Notes: a model not told the origin generated them from the letters alone. Counted from the stretch's first letter, positions 1 through 11,587 are shown. The stretch: DNA of 64,000 nt from Phycomyces nitens (GCA_022702545.1 JAHRBC010000006.1:2480001-2544000), one strand, 5' to 3'. Program-made: numbers and translations.

Positions 1-2028
1 TATCCTGACTATATCCTTGTGGTTTGACCTCCTTTCTTGAACTCGAGATTCTCCACATGTATCTGGATATTTACTTTCTAGTCTTAAATACGACAATAAA
101 CTTGCACAAAGCATAGGCTTTTTAATATATAGGGATCCTTTATCCCATTGAGAAAAATATTTAAAAGTCAAAACAATTCTATTATGGGATGATCGTACAT
201 TATCCACTACGCTCGTTTGTCTTGGATATTCCATGATAGCATCTAGCCATTGTCGAGATAACTTTTACCATCAATTTTCGTACAAAAATATAAACCAAAC
301 ATATTATATTTATTCTCAATTCTCATTGTCTGCTCATAGCCAAGCAATGATCTTGAATACACTAATACTTTCAAAACTCTGGCATATTCTTTATGTAAAA
401 CTTGTTCTTGCGTCGCTCTTTGACAGTATCCGCTCATATATCAGTCGATTTCTATGGCCAACCATCTTTCATATAATTAGCTTTTTCGAAATAAGATTCC
501 CTCTAGTTTTAAACGAATTGGTTATTTTAAAGCTATAGTTATAAAAAAATCAGTCTAAATTCGATGACTTTAATTCATCTTGGATCGGAAAGCAACTCAA
601 TACTTTTGATCCCGTAGATAAACGCTTTTTTGCTACAGTAAACCCTCACAGAAAATATTCAGTTCCCTGTTTTCCCTCTATCAAGCTGTGTTTTGGGTCT
701 CTCCGTCTTCTCTCCGTCTAAGACATACCGATTTCCTCCCTTCTCATCTCACCATTCTTTTGTTTTGTTCTCACCCTACTTTATTTTCTCATTTGTCTCG
801 ACACACTCTTCTTTTTCACTTCTTCCCGCAATTCTTCTAAATAACAAACACATACATACTTAAAAGTGGCTCATAAAATAAAGAACGACTCTTAACCCAC
901 AATTACTTTGAATTTGACTCCTTTGTCGAAATACCCTTTCCTGAAGAACAATTGTATTTGCTTGCTAAGCTACGAATTGTTGGATCCAGTATTAGACAGT
1001 TACTCTGTTTCTCTTTCTTTCTCTTTCTCTCAATTATTTAACTCTCTTGCTCTATCTTATTCTTTTTCATCAAGTTTTACCTCTTCACCATCTTTCTCGT
1101 CCTGGAAGTTTTTACCTTAAAGTCAACACACTGCGTGAAAATACTTAGAAGCTCTAAACTAGGTAGAGATAGAATATTCTCATATTCGTGGATCCAGAAT
1201 ATCGAACATTTTACTATCCAGACTCTGGTTGTCCGAGTATAATAGGAAGCTCTCTGGTAAATTTTCTACATCACAGTTAAAAACAGCTTTTGTTTTACTC
1301 CTCGAGGAAGAAGACTGAACTTCTCTCTATAACTAGTATAATATCTCATTGATTCATTGTGATGCACGAATGCTCACAAAAATTATTGTACATTATTTAA
1401 TATATTTTATATGATTTCTTATTGCTGCTTTTCAGAGATTTTTTATGAAAGATAGTTCTTGGATTGTTCCAACAGAACAGCCTACTATAACTGTCACTAT
1501 CTTGTGTAATTATGGGTTTCTACTCGGTTTCTACTCTTACCGACTCTAATTTTTCTATACTCGTTTTTCAGTAACTACAACCAACTTTGCAAAGAGCGCT
1601 TATTATGTTTTCAATTTTGGTTAAAAAATCCTTTTTCAGTTTAATGGCTAGCAAGGTCTTGTACTATATATAAAAGCCCATGAGTTGCATTATTTGGGTA
1701 AGTTTTTCTTCTTTTATTTCTTTTTTAATACTATTTCATACTTATAACAATGTACAAGCTCTACGTTATGGTTGATAGAACATCGATAAAATATATATTA
1801 GAAGATATGTGTATGTCGGCCTGCTTTTTATATATATATAATTAAAGAGAGTAGGTCTTCACTATATGAGAACTGTAATTTTTTTTTGGATTCTTGGCTA
1901 TTTATTTAGTATTATATGCTCAAAGCACATGATTTTAAGAAAATAAAAACTTGCAAGAATTGAAACATTTCTTAGAAAAGTTCTCACAGAAACGTCACCC
2001 AATTCCACCTCCCTAAAAAACCAAAAAT
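1..2028. other. AT-rich spacer, no supported gene
   Basis: I see no supported gene here. The open frames are short, AT-driven and resemble nothing I know. A TATA-like string near 1661-1674 is followed by a donor-like GTAAGT near 1699, but no coding exon could be attached to it. Confidence 0.6.
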
Positions 2029-2046
2029 GTGTGGGAAACTATAAAA

Positions 2047-2262
2047 ATGGGCATTTTTCTAGTTTTTCTCTCTTTCTCTCTTTCTCTCTCTTATCCCATT
2101 TTCGCCTCAACTATGGTGAACCATCGGTTCCAAGACTCTGACCGTGTGCCCACTTGCACAAATCCTTTGGCTCAAGACGATGTCCGTTGCCCACCTACAC
2201 GAGCTCTGTTCAGACGCGCCCCATTCTGTGCCACTAGTGGGGAGTATGCGGGTTACTGGTAG
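2047..2262 (+). CDS. small ORF with signal-peptide-like start (doubtful)
   Basis: This is a 71-codon frame beginning MGIFLVFLSFSLSLS. The first ~21 residues are hydrophobic and end in a small-residue stretch (PIFAS) that could be a signal-peptidase site. The rest is polar with four cysteines. The hydrophobic core is encoded by a (TTTCTC)n microsatellite, so the resemblance may be accidental. The sequence after 2100 is more GC-rich than the flanks. No homologue is recognised, and the frame may be part of the repeat-rich block that follows. Confidence 0.15.
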   Translation: MGIFLVFLSFSLSLSYPIFASTMVNHRFQDSDRVPTCTNPLAQDDVRCPPTRALFRRAPFCATSGEYAGYW

Positions 2263-2788
2263 AAACTAGGCGCGCTTCTGGTGGAAAGCGGAAGAATCAC
2301 AAACAGAAATACGGCCTTTCAGGATCATCCTCATTCTCTGAGTATGTGAAGCGGCGTCTCACTCATTGTAAAGATAAGTACCTTTTCTTTTGTACGCGTG
2401 CTGTTTTTTTTTATGAAACAAATCAAACTAAGCCATTTCATCTGGTAGGATTGTCCTGTGGTAGGCGGATCCACAAGAGGACATCCTATGGAGGGCCAGT
2501 GAGCAGGAGTATTATCCTCTGCTTGTGGCAGGGGTACTCCACGCCTGTGGCGAAGCTCCCCACAAATTCAGTGCTTGTATGCCTGCGTTGGGTCGTGGTT
2601 AATACCAGGCTGGTCACTCTGCCGTCGTTGGTCCAACCCTCGTGGGGTGAGGACCCATTTCTGTTTGTGCTTCCGTTTTAACCACTGGTTGCCGCCTGGG
2701 GACTACTGGTTTCCTTATTACTCTCTGCTGGTGGACGAGGCGCACCTTTTTGTAATGTAAGTTCCTGTTGCTTTGTGTTTGTGTTGCT
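2263..2788. other. GC-richer block of unknown origin
   Basis: This stretch is clearly less AT-rich than its surroundings. It holds a 111-codon open frame (2346-2681, +) that I do not recognise. It runs directly into the minisatellite and satellite arrays, so it is probably part of the same composite repeat region rather than a gene. Confidence 0.35.
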
Positions 2789-3010
2789 CCACTGGTGGAT
2801 CTGTTGCCCCCACCAGTGGCCCTGTTGCTACCGCCGGTGGATCTGTTGCCCCCACCGGTGGACCTGTTGCTCCACTGGTGGACTTGTTGCCCCCACCAGT
2901 GGCCCTGTTGCTACCGCCGGTGGATCTGTTGCCCCCACCGGCGGACCTGTTGCTTCTACCAGTGGACCTGCTCCTTCCACTGGTAGTTCTGTTGCTTCTG
3001 CCGGAGAACC
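2789..3010 (+). repeat. ~21-bp minisatellite, about 10 units
   Basis: About ten degenerate units follow the pattern CC(A/G)(C/G)TGGTGGAxCTGTTGCC. A 21-bp period equals seven codons, so all + frames stay open. One frame reads as Gly/Pro/Val/Ala/Ser/Thr repeats (SGPVATAGGSVAPTGGPV) and another as a Leu/Pro string (DLLPPPVALLLPPV). A unit near 2866-2885 looks one base short, shifting frame between halves of the array. The Ser/Thr/Gly/Pro frame could be a relic of a mucin-like wall protein, but no complete gene is visible. Confidence 0.7.
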
Positions 3011-3129
3011 TTTTGGTTCTATCTATGCCGCAAATGCCATTACCCCCCTCTCAAAATGCTGCCGAGGGGGGTGAAAAGACTCCTGTTCATGAAATACCTA
3101 CAGTATGAACAGGAGTACAAAAGAGGTTC

Positions 3130-3990
3130 AACAACCTCGGGTAAGGCCCAATCTTGGGTGACCCCCACCGTCAAGAAAAGTTCAGGAATATGGGCCCAAC
3201 CCAGGGTAAAGACCCACTATCAAGAAAGTTCCGAAGCGTTGAATCCAACCAAGGGTATCAACATGCCATCAAGGGAATTCCAAGGAATTTGGTCAAATTC
3301 GGAATGATTGCGCACCACCAATAAATGTCTGATGGGTTGGGCCAAGCCATGGGCAGAGACCCACAGTCAAGGTAGCTTTAGACCGCTCACTCTAAAAAAG
3401 CTGGAATACTTACCATCAATATTATTACAGAAGACTGAGATCATGGAAGGGTATAGACCCACTGCCAAGCCGATTCCAAAGGGCGGAATCCAAGCCATGG
3501 GCAGAGTCCCACAGTCAAGGTAAAGTCAAAACGCTGGCTCTAAACAATCATGAATACTCACTGTCAATATGATTACAGGTGACTGAAACCAAGGAAGGGT
3601 AATGACCCACTGCCAAGTCGGTTCCAAAAGATGGAATCCAACCCATGGGCAGAGTCCCACAGTCAAGGTAAAGTCAGAACGCTGGCTCTAACTAATCATG
3701 AATACTCACTGTCAATATGATTACAGGTGACTGAAATCAAGGAAGGGTATAAACCCACTGTCAAACTGGTTCCAAAAGGTGAAATCCAAACCATAGGCAG
3801 AGACCCACGGTCAAGGTAGCTTTAAACCGCTCACTCTAGCAAAACTTGAATACTTACCATCAATATTATTACAGAAGACCGAGATCATGGAAGGGTATTA
3901 ACCCACTGCCAAGCCGATTCCAAAGGGTGGAATCCAAACCATAGACACAGACTCCTAGTCAAGGTAATATAAAAAGGCAAACTCTAATCA
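3130..3990 (+). repeat. 148-bp tandem satellite, ~5 units
   Basis: The landmark CCCACAGTCAAGG (with variants) recurs near 3360, 3508, 3656, 3804 and 3952, a period of about 148 bp. A more decayed unit starts near 3209. Each unit carries a conserved segment around GGAAGGGTATxxACCCACTGCC, then TTCCAAAxGGxGGAATCCAA, then CATGGGCAGAGxCCCACAGTCAAG. Between copies lies a ~60-nt stretch that begins GTAAAG or GTAGCT and ends ATTACAG, resembling an intron. Confidence 0.85.
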
Positions 3991-4087
3991 AGCATGGTTA
4001 CTCATTATCAATATTCTCTTAGTATGACAAATCCAGCCAAGGATTATGATCCCCAGTCAAGATATCTTTCAAGTCACCTCAGGCTAA

Positions 4088-4370
4088 TTAAAGTCAAGCC
4101 AAATCAAGTCAAACCAAATCAAACCAAACAAAAAAAAACAAAAAAAAAACAAAGAAAAACAAAACAAGTCGAGTCAAGTCAAGTCAAGTCAAGTCAAGTC
4201 AAACCAAACAAAAAAAGCCAAAAAAAAAATAAAAAAAAACCAAAAAAAAAAAACAAAACAAAACAAGTCAAGTCAAGTCAAAACAAATCAAACCAAACAA
4301 AAAAAACAAAAAAAAACAAAAAAAAAACAAAGAAAAACAAAACAAAACAAAACAAGTCAAATCAAAAGAA
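4088..4370 (+). repeat. AAGTC / A-rich low-complexity array
   Basis: Perfect and near-perfect AAGTC pentamers (4165-4205, 4264-4280) alternate with CAAA and poly-A runs. The + strand is almost free of T except in the pentamers. The long Lys/Gln/Asn frames across it are composition artefacts, not a gene. Confidence 0.85.
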
Positions 4371-4439
4371 CCAAATCTCTGCCTTACAAAAACCAAATCC
4401 CAATCTCCCAAAAACCAAATCTCAAATGTATACCTGCAA

Positions 4440-4690
4440 AAGTCCAATGCCAAGTTCAAGTCCAAGTCCAGTGCAAAGTTGAATGCAAGGTCCAGTGCTA
4501 TGTCCGTTGCAAAGTCCAGTGTATGGCTCAAGGTGAAGTCCGAAGCAATGTTTGGTGTGGTTCGATGCGTGGTTTGGTGCAAAGTCCAAAGGCAAAGTTT
4601 GATGTCAAGTTGGATTTCCGAGTTCAACGCCAAGTTCGATGCCGAGTTTGATGCCAGGTTGGATTTCCGAATTCGATTCCAAGTTTGCTT
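4440..4690 (+). repeat. degenerate ~11-bp repeat (AAGTTCGATGCC-like)
   Basis: Imperfect units of the type AAGTxCxATGCC or AAGTCCAGTGCA fill this segment. Overlapping frames on both strands stay open because of the repeat, not because of coding selection. Confidence 0.6.
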
Positions 4691-5020
4691 TCTGCGTTTG
4701 AAGACAAGATTAATGCCGTTTCCTATGAATCCAATTATGAGTTTAATTCAAAGAAGAATTGCAATGAAATTACAAACAATCAAAAAAAAAAAAAAAAAAG
4801 GAGAAGTGCTAAAAAAAGGCGCTCTCCGCAAGAAGGAAGATCTCTCGAAAGACGCCTTCGATGGTTAAAGTGGTGGTAGCATCCTTTATACAATTTGAAC
4901 TGTAAGTACCTATTGATCTCTTGTAATTTATGATGAAGAACATGTACTAATATATGTATTATCTTTCTCTAGATGTCCAAAATGTTAAAGATGACATAAT
5001 GAAAGACGATGGTCCACAGG
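4691..5020. other. spacer with poly-A run
   Basis: Contains a run of about 18 A at 4781-4799 and short Lys/Arg-rich frames. No gene is supported. Confidence 0.5.
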
Positions 5021-5310
5021 AGTCCTCCAGGAAAGAACACCAACTCATGTGCTTGCAACTCCCCTTTTGGCTATCTCGTCTACAGGCATCAGGTATCTCT
5101 TTTGTTGATCCCTATATAGAAGCATATGGCTTTAGTACATTTTCATCTTCTGGAATAGTCCTATAAAACGGGCCCTTGAGAAGAAAATGTACAAGGTCAT
5201 ATGTTTCTATGTGGTAAGAATCAGGGAAGACATACACTATGCCTGTAGGCCAGATAGTCTTAAGGTGAGTTGCAAGCATATGAGTAGATGTTCTTTCCTC
5301 TAGGGCGCTT
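5021..5310. repeat. diverged inverted repeat, arms ~140 bp
   Basis: The segment 5025-5160, and the reverse complement of roughly 5165-5310, align by eye from GGAAAGAACAxC through TCATxTGCTTGCAACTC to GTACATTTTC. At the peptide level the + arm reads ERTPTHVLATPL and then STGIRYLF; the - arm reads ERTSTHMLATHL and then PTGIVYVF. Both arms therefore derive from one sequence, possibly a coding fragment of a mobile element, joined head to head with almost no loop. Confidence 0.65.
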
Positions 5311-5699
5311 GTGAGGCTTGGTTTCCAAATTATCGACCATTTAAAAAAAACAAAAAAAAAACAAAAAAAAAATGAATGTACGGAATCCGTTAAAATTTGA
5401 CAATGAACATGAACAAAGTAAAAAGACAAGTATCAAACTCCAAAAAAATTGAAATTGGACAAAGAAAGCAAACGAAGATCGAAAAAGGCGAGAAGACTTT
5501 GTGTTGGATGAAGCAGAAGACCTGGATTGGATAAAGAGAGAAGACCTAGATCGAATGGCGCAAGAAGACTAGCATTGAATCGTGCGGAAATGCCATCATT
5601 GATCAGAGTGGAAGACCGATCCTTGACAGTGCAGGAAGACCGAGTGGTGGCAAAGCCCGAAGACCAAGCTGCTGCGATGCGGGAAGATGAGGATTGAAT
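5311..5699. other. spacer with GAAGACC-type degenerate repeat
   Basis: An A-rich run (5341-5372) is followed by a degenerate ~25-30 bp motif centred on GAAGACC (5490-5700). Nothing here looks like an intact gene. Confidence 0.45.
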
Positions 5700-6086
5700 G
5701 GAAGCAGAAGAAGATTGACCAAGACAAAGGACAAAACCAAATCAAAAACAAAAATCAAAAGCAAAAAAGAAAACACCAAAAACAATCAAAAACCAAAACC
5801 AAAACCCAAAAAAAAATCCAAAAAAAAAATCAAAATCAATACCCAAAATCAATACCCAAAACCCAAAACCCCAAAAAAAATCAAAAAAAAAAATCAAAAT
5901 CAAAAGCAAAAGCAAATCAAAAACAAAAAACAAAAAGCAAAAAACAATCAAAAAACAAAAACAAAAACAAAAACAAACCCCAATATCAAATCCCAAAACC
6001 CAAAACCCAAAAACAAAAAACAAAAAAAAACAATCCCTATTATTTTCCAACATCTTTAAATTGACTTGACTTGACTTGACTTGACT
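5700..6086 (+). repeat. A/C-only low-complexity array ending in GACTT pentamers
   Basis: More than 300 bases consist mainly of AAAACC, CAAAA and CCCAAAA words, with very little G or T on the + strand. The array ends at 6060-6086 in five TTGAC copies, the reverse complement of the AAGTC pentamers at 4165-4280. The long Lys/Gln/Asn frames (and Phe-rich frames on the other strand) are artefacts. Confidence 0.85.
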
Positions 6087-6983
6087 ATGTACTATCACAA
6101 ATAAATTATTTTGAAACATCTTATATATTTTACGTTGGCAATTATTAGTATACAGTCTTGCTATAGAAAAACTCCAAAGAAATTGTTAATATTGGGATAT
6201 TTATAATGTCATTGATTCTCAGAAATTATTTTTGAAACAAATAGCTAAGGAACTAAAGACGGTCATAATCTGGACAACACTCTATTTTCATATATTCTCA
6301 ATAGAGCAAGATCTAAGCTGCTTGCTGGCAATAACATCAATAGTACCCTGAGCCTTCTTTTACCTTTCTTCAAACTCTGATTTTTTTCTTGATTGAGCTT
6401 TATCCTATTGATTAATAGACATTGGTTTCTTCATTCAATCCATGCAAAAAGAAAAATCCCAACAGAGCCATATACACATGCTGGTCAAGTATGTCCTTGA
6501 TCGTATTTAAATAGAATCCCCTTTGTGCATATATTACTAGAGCATGGTGGAGCATCCATCAAACGACATTCACGGTTTGATACACATTTTTACACATTTT
6601 TACACTTTTCAATTTGATACCAAATCATCATACTTCTATCTAGGGAAGAAAAGTATGACTCTTGGCTCATTACTCCAAATGACACGATCCCATCTTTGAT
6701 TGGCTTTTCTGGAATAATTAGCCAATGCTAATTGCTTTATCTTGTGTGATTTTGCTAACCATGGCTTGTATATAGCTCGACAAGAAAATATGCCGATTTG
6801 ATGAATAGTCTTTTGGATTGTAGATTAGGAGGTTGAATGACCTATCGGGCCTGACACAAGGTCTATAAGATCTCCAAATGTTGCAGTAAGATTATTTTTT
6901 ATTCCATTGGTTAAATGGCGGTTGTCATGCTCATTCATAAGCCTGGAATTTTCATTTCGGTTCTTAAGAAATACGCCTCTATC

Positions 6984-7028
<45 letters not shown>

Positions 7029-8805
7029 GGGCTGTATACTGTCTGCAAATGTGTGTCATTATCTTTTGATTTAACTAGAGGCTGTCTATTCATACGAATT
7101 CTACCGATAACAGCTGTTTGATAAGCTAAAAACTACTTTCGTTTCTCAATCGTCTTGCTGTTGTTGTTTTGCTGAGACATGGTGTGATTTGAGCAAGGAA
7201 AGCGCTGTGAAGAATCAAATAAAAATAAAAAAAAGAATATGGTGTTGGGTCTTTATTTTGTAGAGTTTAACTCAATGATCCTCAGTTTTGTATGAGCCTG
7301 TGTGTTTAATCTATTTCAAAGAAGAATTGTACCATTGAGATGCAGTCCGGGTCAGAGCAACAGGCAGCTCGATCTGGTGTGATGAAGAGGTACATTGAGT
7401 AAAAAAGAAACTTTTCTAGTAGACAGTACTACCTTTGAGACCCTGATGATATTAGTCCAGTATCAACCGTTTGAATAAAAAGGCGTTCTTTTTCCGTAAA
7501 GTCTATACTTGTCGCAGAGGACATTGGTCGCTCTGGTCACTTTGAATTGTCTGCTACCCTTAAAGGAATCTCATTTTACTACCTTTTACTGTATTGTTAT
7601 AACACTCTCTTCTCGCCTCATCCCCAGCGCCACTATTATCCAGTGAGTATAACTTTCTTTTCTCGTAAAAGACCTCTAATTCATACTGCACTGTATACAA
7701 AAGATCCAATCATCGCCCAATATTACAAAATCAATAAAGTTTTTGTCGCGTACAAAGAATGTGCATTGTGTAACACTGGTACACTTTTGCTGGCTCTCAA
7801 GATCTGGGAGCCATAAACACTGTGTCCTAGAGACTATTTAATGATAAATCGCCCAAGATTATTCAAACTGGAATTAAATCCAACCAAAGGTATCCTATAC
7901 ATTCTCTATTCCATCAGAAAACACCAAAAACATAAAGACATGCTAAATAGCACTCGCCATTAAAACAAAAAGGGGCCAATCTTGAAGAATAAACACTTGA
8001 AATTTACGGCCAAGTCGCCCATATCTGTATTAACCCGAATTTTTTTTTCTTTAATTTAATAGAATAGAAATCAACACCAACGATCCAAATTGAACCAAGT
8101 TGAAGTGGTGCAATGGAACCCAATTGAATTCAAACAAGATCTGTTAAACACAAACTGTCACTGTCACAGATACGTCACTTGCACCAAGCCACTCTGCACA
8201 ATATACAAAAGGTTGCAATTGATGATTTTGCGAGCTTCCTTCTTGAACATGTAATGTAGAATGAGTAAGTTGTTGTTCCGTAATACCAGTGTCCTAAAAA
8301 CTATTGTTCTTGTTTGTAGTTTATCAATAAAAAAAACAATTGTTTCCATATCGACCATGGCTTTTCCATAGATAAATACCAACCTGGAAAAAAAAGGAAG
8401 AAACAAGGGGTGTCATTTTCGTGTCAAATTTATTCAACTAGTTTATTATAATTTGTTTCAATTTCGATATGTTTGTATATTATTACACCATGTCTTGTTA
8501 TATTCGGTTCCCCGGCCAAAGATGCTTGCTCAAAGATGCTCTTGTCTTGCCAGCCGAGGGGTAGTTTATACACGGAACCAAGATCAAACCAAACACGGCC
8601 TCTATATAGACCCAATGCCTGACAGACTGCGGCTTAGGGACAGATACGGGATCGACATTTATATATAATCCATACACCAAAAATGATAATAAATAATAAA
8701 TAAATAAATAATATAAAAACATGATGAAATTAAAACCACGTTTTGTTTTAAAAAAGGAAAAGGGAAGGGGTTCTGAGTTTACATGTTTTCCTTTTTCTCA
8801 TTCTC
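6087..8805. other. AT-rich spacer with ATT microsatellite
   Basis: No gene is recognised. A perfect (ATT)n microsatellite lies at about 6984-7027. An 89-codon frame at 7547-7816 (+) has no recognisable feature. Short Lys-poor frames at 8164-8722 on both strands overlap each other and look random. The last ~200 bp should contain the promoter and 5' leader of the trehalose gene; an AGGGG stress-element-like word lies near 8765. Confidence 0.5.
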
Positions 8806-11587
8806 ATGAACCCAAGTCATTTCCTGCAACTCTTGCCCATTGACGCTCCGGCAGAACAAGGACGCATTATTCATGTTTGCCACCAACTGCCCCTTGAGAT
8901 CACCTACAGAGGTCCTCAGCAGGACTGGTCATTCTTGCCCAGAAGAGGTCATTCGGCCATGCATGCCGGGATCAGATCATTGAATGACCAGTGGAAAAGT
9001 CTGGTTATCGGAGGGGCAGGAAATATCCAGATTTCCCCAGAAGCAATCTCGGAAACAGTGCCACCATGGTCTGGCCAAGATAAAGACCGACTTGCCAGCC
9101 AACTCCTAGAAAAGTACAACTGTATCCCATTACTGCTGGACAGCGAATCAGCCGCAGGGCATTATGACGGCTACTGCAAGACAAGTAAGTAGGGCGGCTA
9201 CAAGATATGGTTCTTATATATATCCAAGTGCTCTGGCCTCTATTCAATTATATCATTTGGAACGATGCCACTGACGGGCGTCTTGAGCGCCAACAATGGG
9301 ATGCTTACTGCAAAGTGAATCAGGCATATGCAGACAAGCTTGTAGAACAGTACACAGAGGGAGACACAAGTAAGTGTATAGATTGGCTTACAATTAAATA
9401 TCCTTATATGGCTTGGGGTTTTTTTTTGTAGTCTGGGTTCATGACTACCATCTCTTGCTGGTACCTGTCATGGTTCGAAACATGTTACCCAATGCACGGA
9501 TCGGTCTATTTGTCCATGCATCGTTTCCCAGCTCAGAGATCTTTCGATGTCTCCCAAGTGAGTCAAGTCCTTTGTATTTGCCAAGTATATATATATGTGT
9601 GTGTGTGTGTCTAACAATGTGTCTAGAGCGCCAAGAGATCCTGAAGGGTATGATGGGTGCCAACCTTGTAGGATTCCAGGTAAATTTACGCTCATCTATA
9701 TTATTATTATTATTATTTTTACAAGACAGCTGCAATAACCCTTGTTTGTTAGACCTATGCAAATGCTCGACATTTCATTTCGACCTGCACCCGTGTACTT
9801 GGCTACGAGTCCACTCCAGATGGTGTCGATTGTGATGGCCATTTTTGTTATGTGGGCACCTTTCCTATCGGTATCGATGCAGAATCAATCGATGCCCAGA
9901 GATCCTCTCCGGGCGTACTCCCAAAAATCAAGGCCATTGCAGAAATGTACACTGGAAAGAAGATTCTGGTCGGAAGAGACAAGCTGGACTTGGTCAAAGA
10001 AGTGCTCCAGAAACTATCTGCATTTGAAAAGTTCTTGACAGATTATCCCGAGTGGAGGAACAAGGTAAAGAGGGAGACAATGGTTTGAGACAAGATTTTA
10101 AACAGTTTTATATATATATATATTCCAGGTTGTCTTGATCCAAGTGACAGATTCCACTACTGCAGAATCTGCAAAGCTTGAGCACAAGGTATCAGAGGCT
10201 GCGGCACACATCAATGGCACATTTGGTTCACTCGAGTTCACACCTGTTCACCATTACCACCATCACATCCAACGTGATGAATACTATGCCCTCTTGTCAA
10301 TCGCAGATGCTGCAGTACTGACGGCTGCCAGAGATGGCATGAATACCACTAGTCTAGAATATGTGATGTGTCAACAGGATAACCACGGACCTTTGATCCT
10401 CTCTGAGCTGGCAGGCACTGCAGGATCCATGGGATCAGCGTTGATGGTCAACCCATGGGACTATTCTGGCGTTGCAAAGGCTATCAATGATGCCCTTGTA
10501 ATGTCTGATGAAGAAAAGGCGACTAGACATATGGTGGGTGTTGTGGAGACAAGTGCAGTTTATTAACATTTTGGTTTAGCAACTCTTGTCCCAGGTCAAG
10601 TCTAATACCGCTTCATTTTGGGCCCACTCTTTTGTCAAGAGTCTAAATTACACACTGGCTCTTTCTGAATTAAACAACTACACACCTCTTCTCAATAATG
10701 AAGCTCTGGTCGCTAGTTATACAAAAGCCACCAAGCGTCTGTTGTGCTTTGATTACGATGTGAGCCACATTGATTCTTTTTTTTTTAGTAGTGTCCAATA
10801 CTCATCTGGTGTCTCTTTTTTCTTTCTCTTTCTCTAGGGCACCGTCACACCCATCTGTAAAACCCCTGGTGCTGCCGTGCCACCGCCAGACATGCTACAA
10901 GCACTCGAGATTCTCTGTGCAGATCCAAAGAACGAGGTCTGGATTATCTCGGGCAGAGACGAAGCTGGACTTGACAATTGGCTCGGACATCTTCCTGGTC
11001 TTGGTCTAAGTGCTGAACACGGCAGCTTTATAAAGTATCCCCACACCTCCAAATGGATCAATCTGGCAGAACATTGTGACATGAACTGGAAAAACGATGT
11101 GCTAGAAATCTTTACTTACTACACCGAACGGACCACTGGAAGTTTTATTGAGCACAAACGATGTGCCATTACCTGGCATTACCGACTAGCTGATCCAGAT
11201 TACGGAGCGTTCCAAGCAAAGGAGTGCCAGAACCATCTGGAGGGTGCCATTCTTTCCAAGATGCCTGTAGAGATACTTGTGGGCAAGAAGAACCTCGAGG
11301 TACGACCGATATCAGTCAACAAGGGTGAGGTTGTCAACCGATTATTGGTCCAGCAGCAACAAGAAGGTGGATTTGACTTTTGTTTGAGCTGTGGCGACGA
11401 CCGAACGGACGAAGACATGTTCAAGACAATGAGCAAATCAGACGCGATTGCCAACCAAGACGTGTTTTCCATAAAGGTTGGAATCGAGGGCAAAAAGACG
11501 AGGGCAAGGTGGTACCTGCCGACCGTCAAGGCCGTTATCCAGACAATGGAATCCATGGCAAAGATCTCTGCCGCAGATAGTTTATAA
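8806..11587 (+). CDS. Tps2-like trehalose-6-phosphate synthase/phosphatase
   Basis: Dephosphorylates trehalose-6-phosphate to trehalose, in the cytosolic trehalose synthase complex. Eight exons: 8806-9184, 9229-9369, 9432-9557, 9627-9679, 9753-10064, 10129-10533, 10595-10759, 10838-11587, giving 776 aa (yeast Tps2 is about 900). Residues ~15-475 are a GT20 domain: LWPLFNY, WVHDYHLLLVP, GANLVGFQ and a DGMNTTSLEY segment. Residues ~520-760 are the HAD phosphatase: CFDYD|GTVTPI carries the nucleophile Asp, and CGDDRTDEDMF is the C-terminal Mg-binding motif. The N-terminus reads IIHVCHQLPLEI where active synthases usually have a VSNRLP motif, so I infer the GT20 half is structural and the phosphatase half active. 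All introns are GT-AG. Convergent with the AP-2 sigma gene. Confidence 0.93.

Noticed and set aside
3994..4633. 162-codon (+) and 121-codon (-) frames
   Set aside because: Both read through AAGTC and A-rich repeats; the amino-acid composition simply mirrors the repeat.
5687..6119. 125-codon Lys/Gln/Asn-rich (+) and Phe-rich (-) open frames
   Set aside because: They are products of A/C-only low-complexity DNA; all frames are open and no domain is visible.
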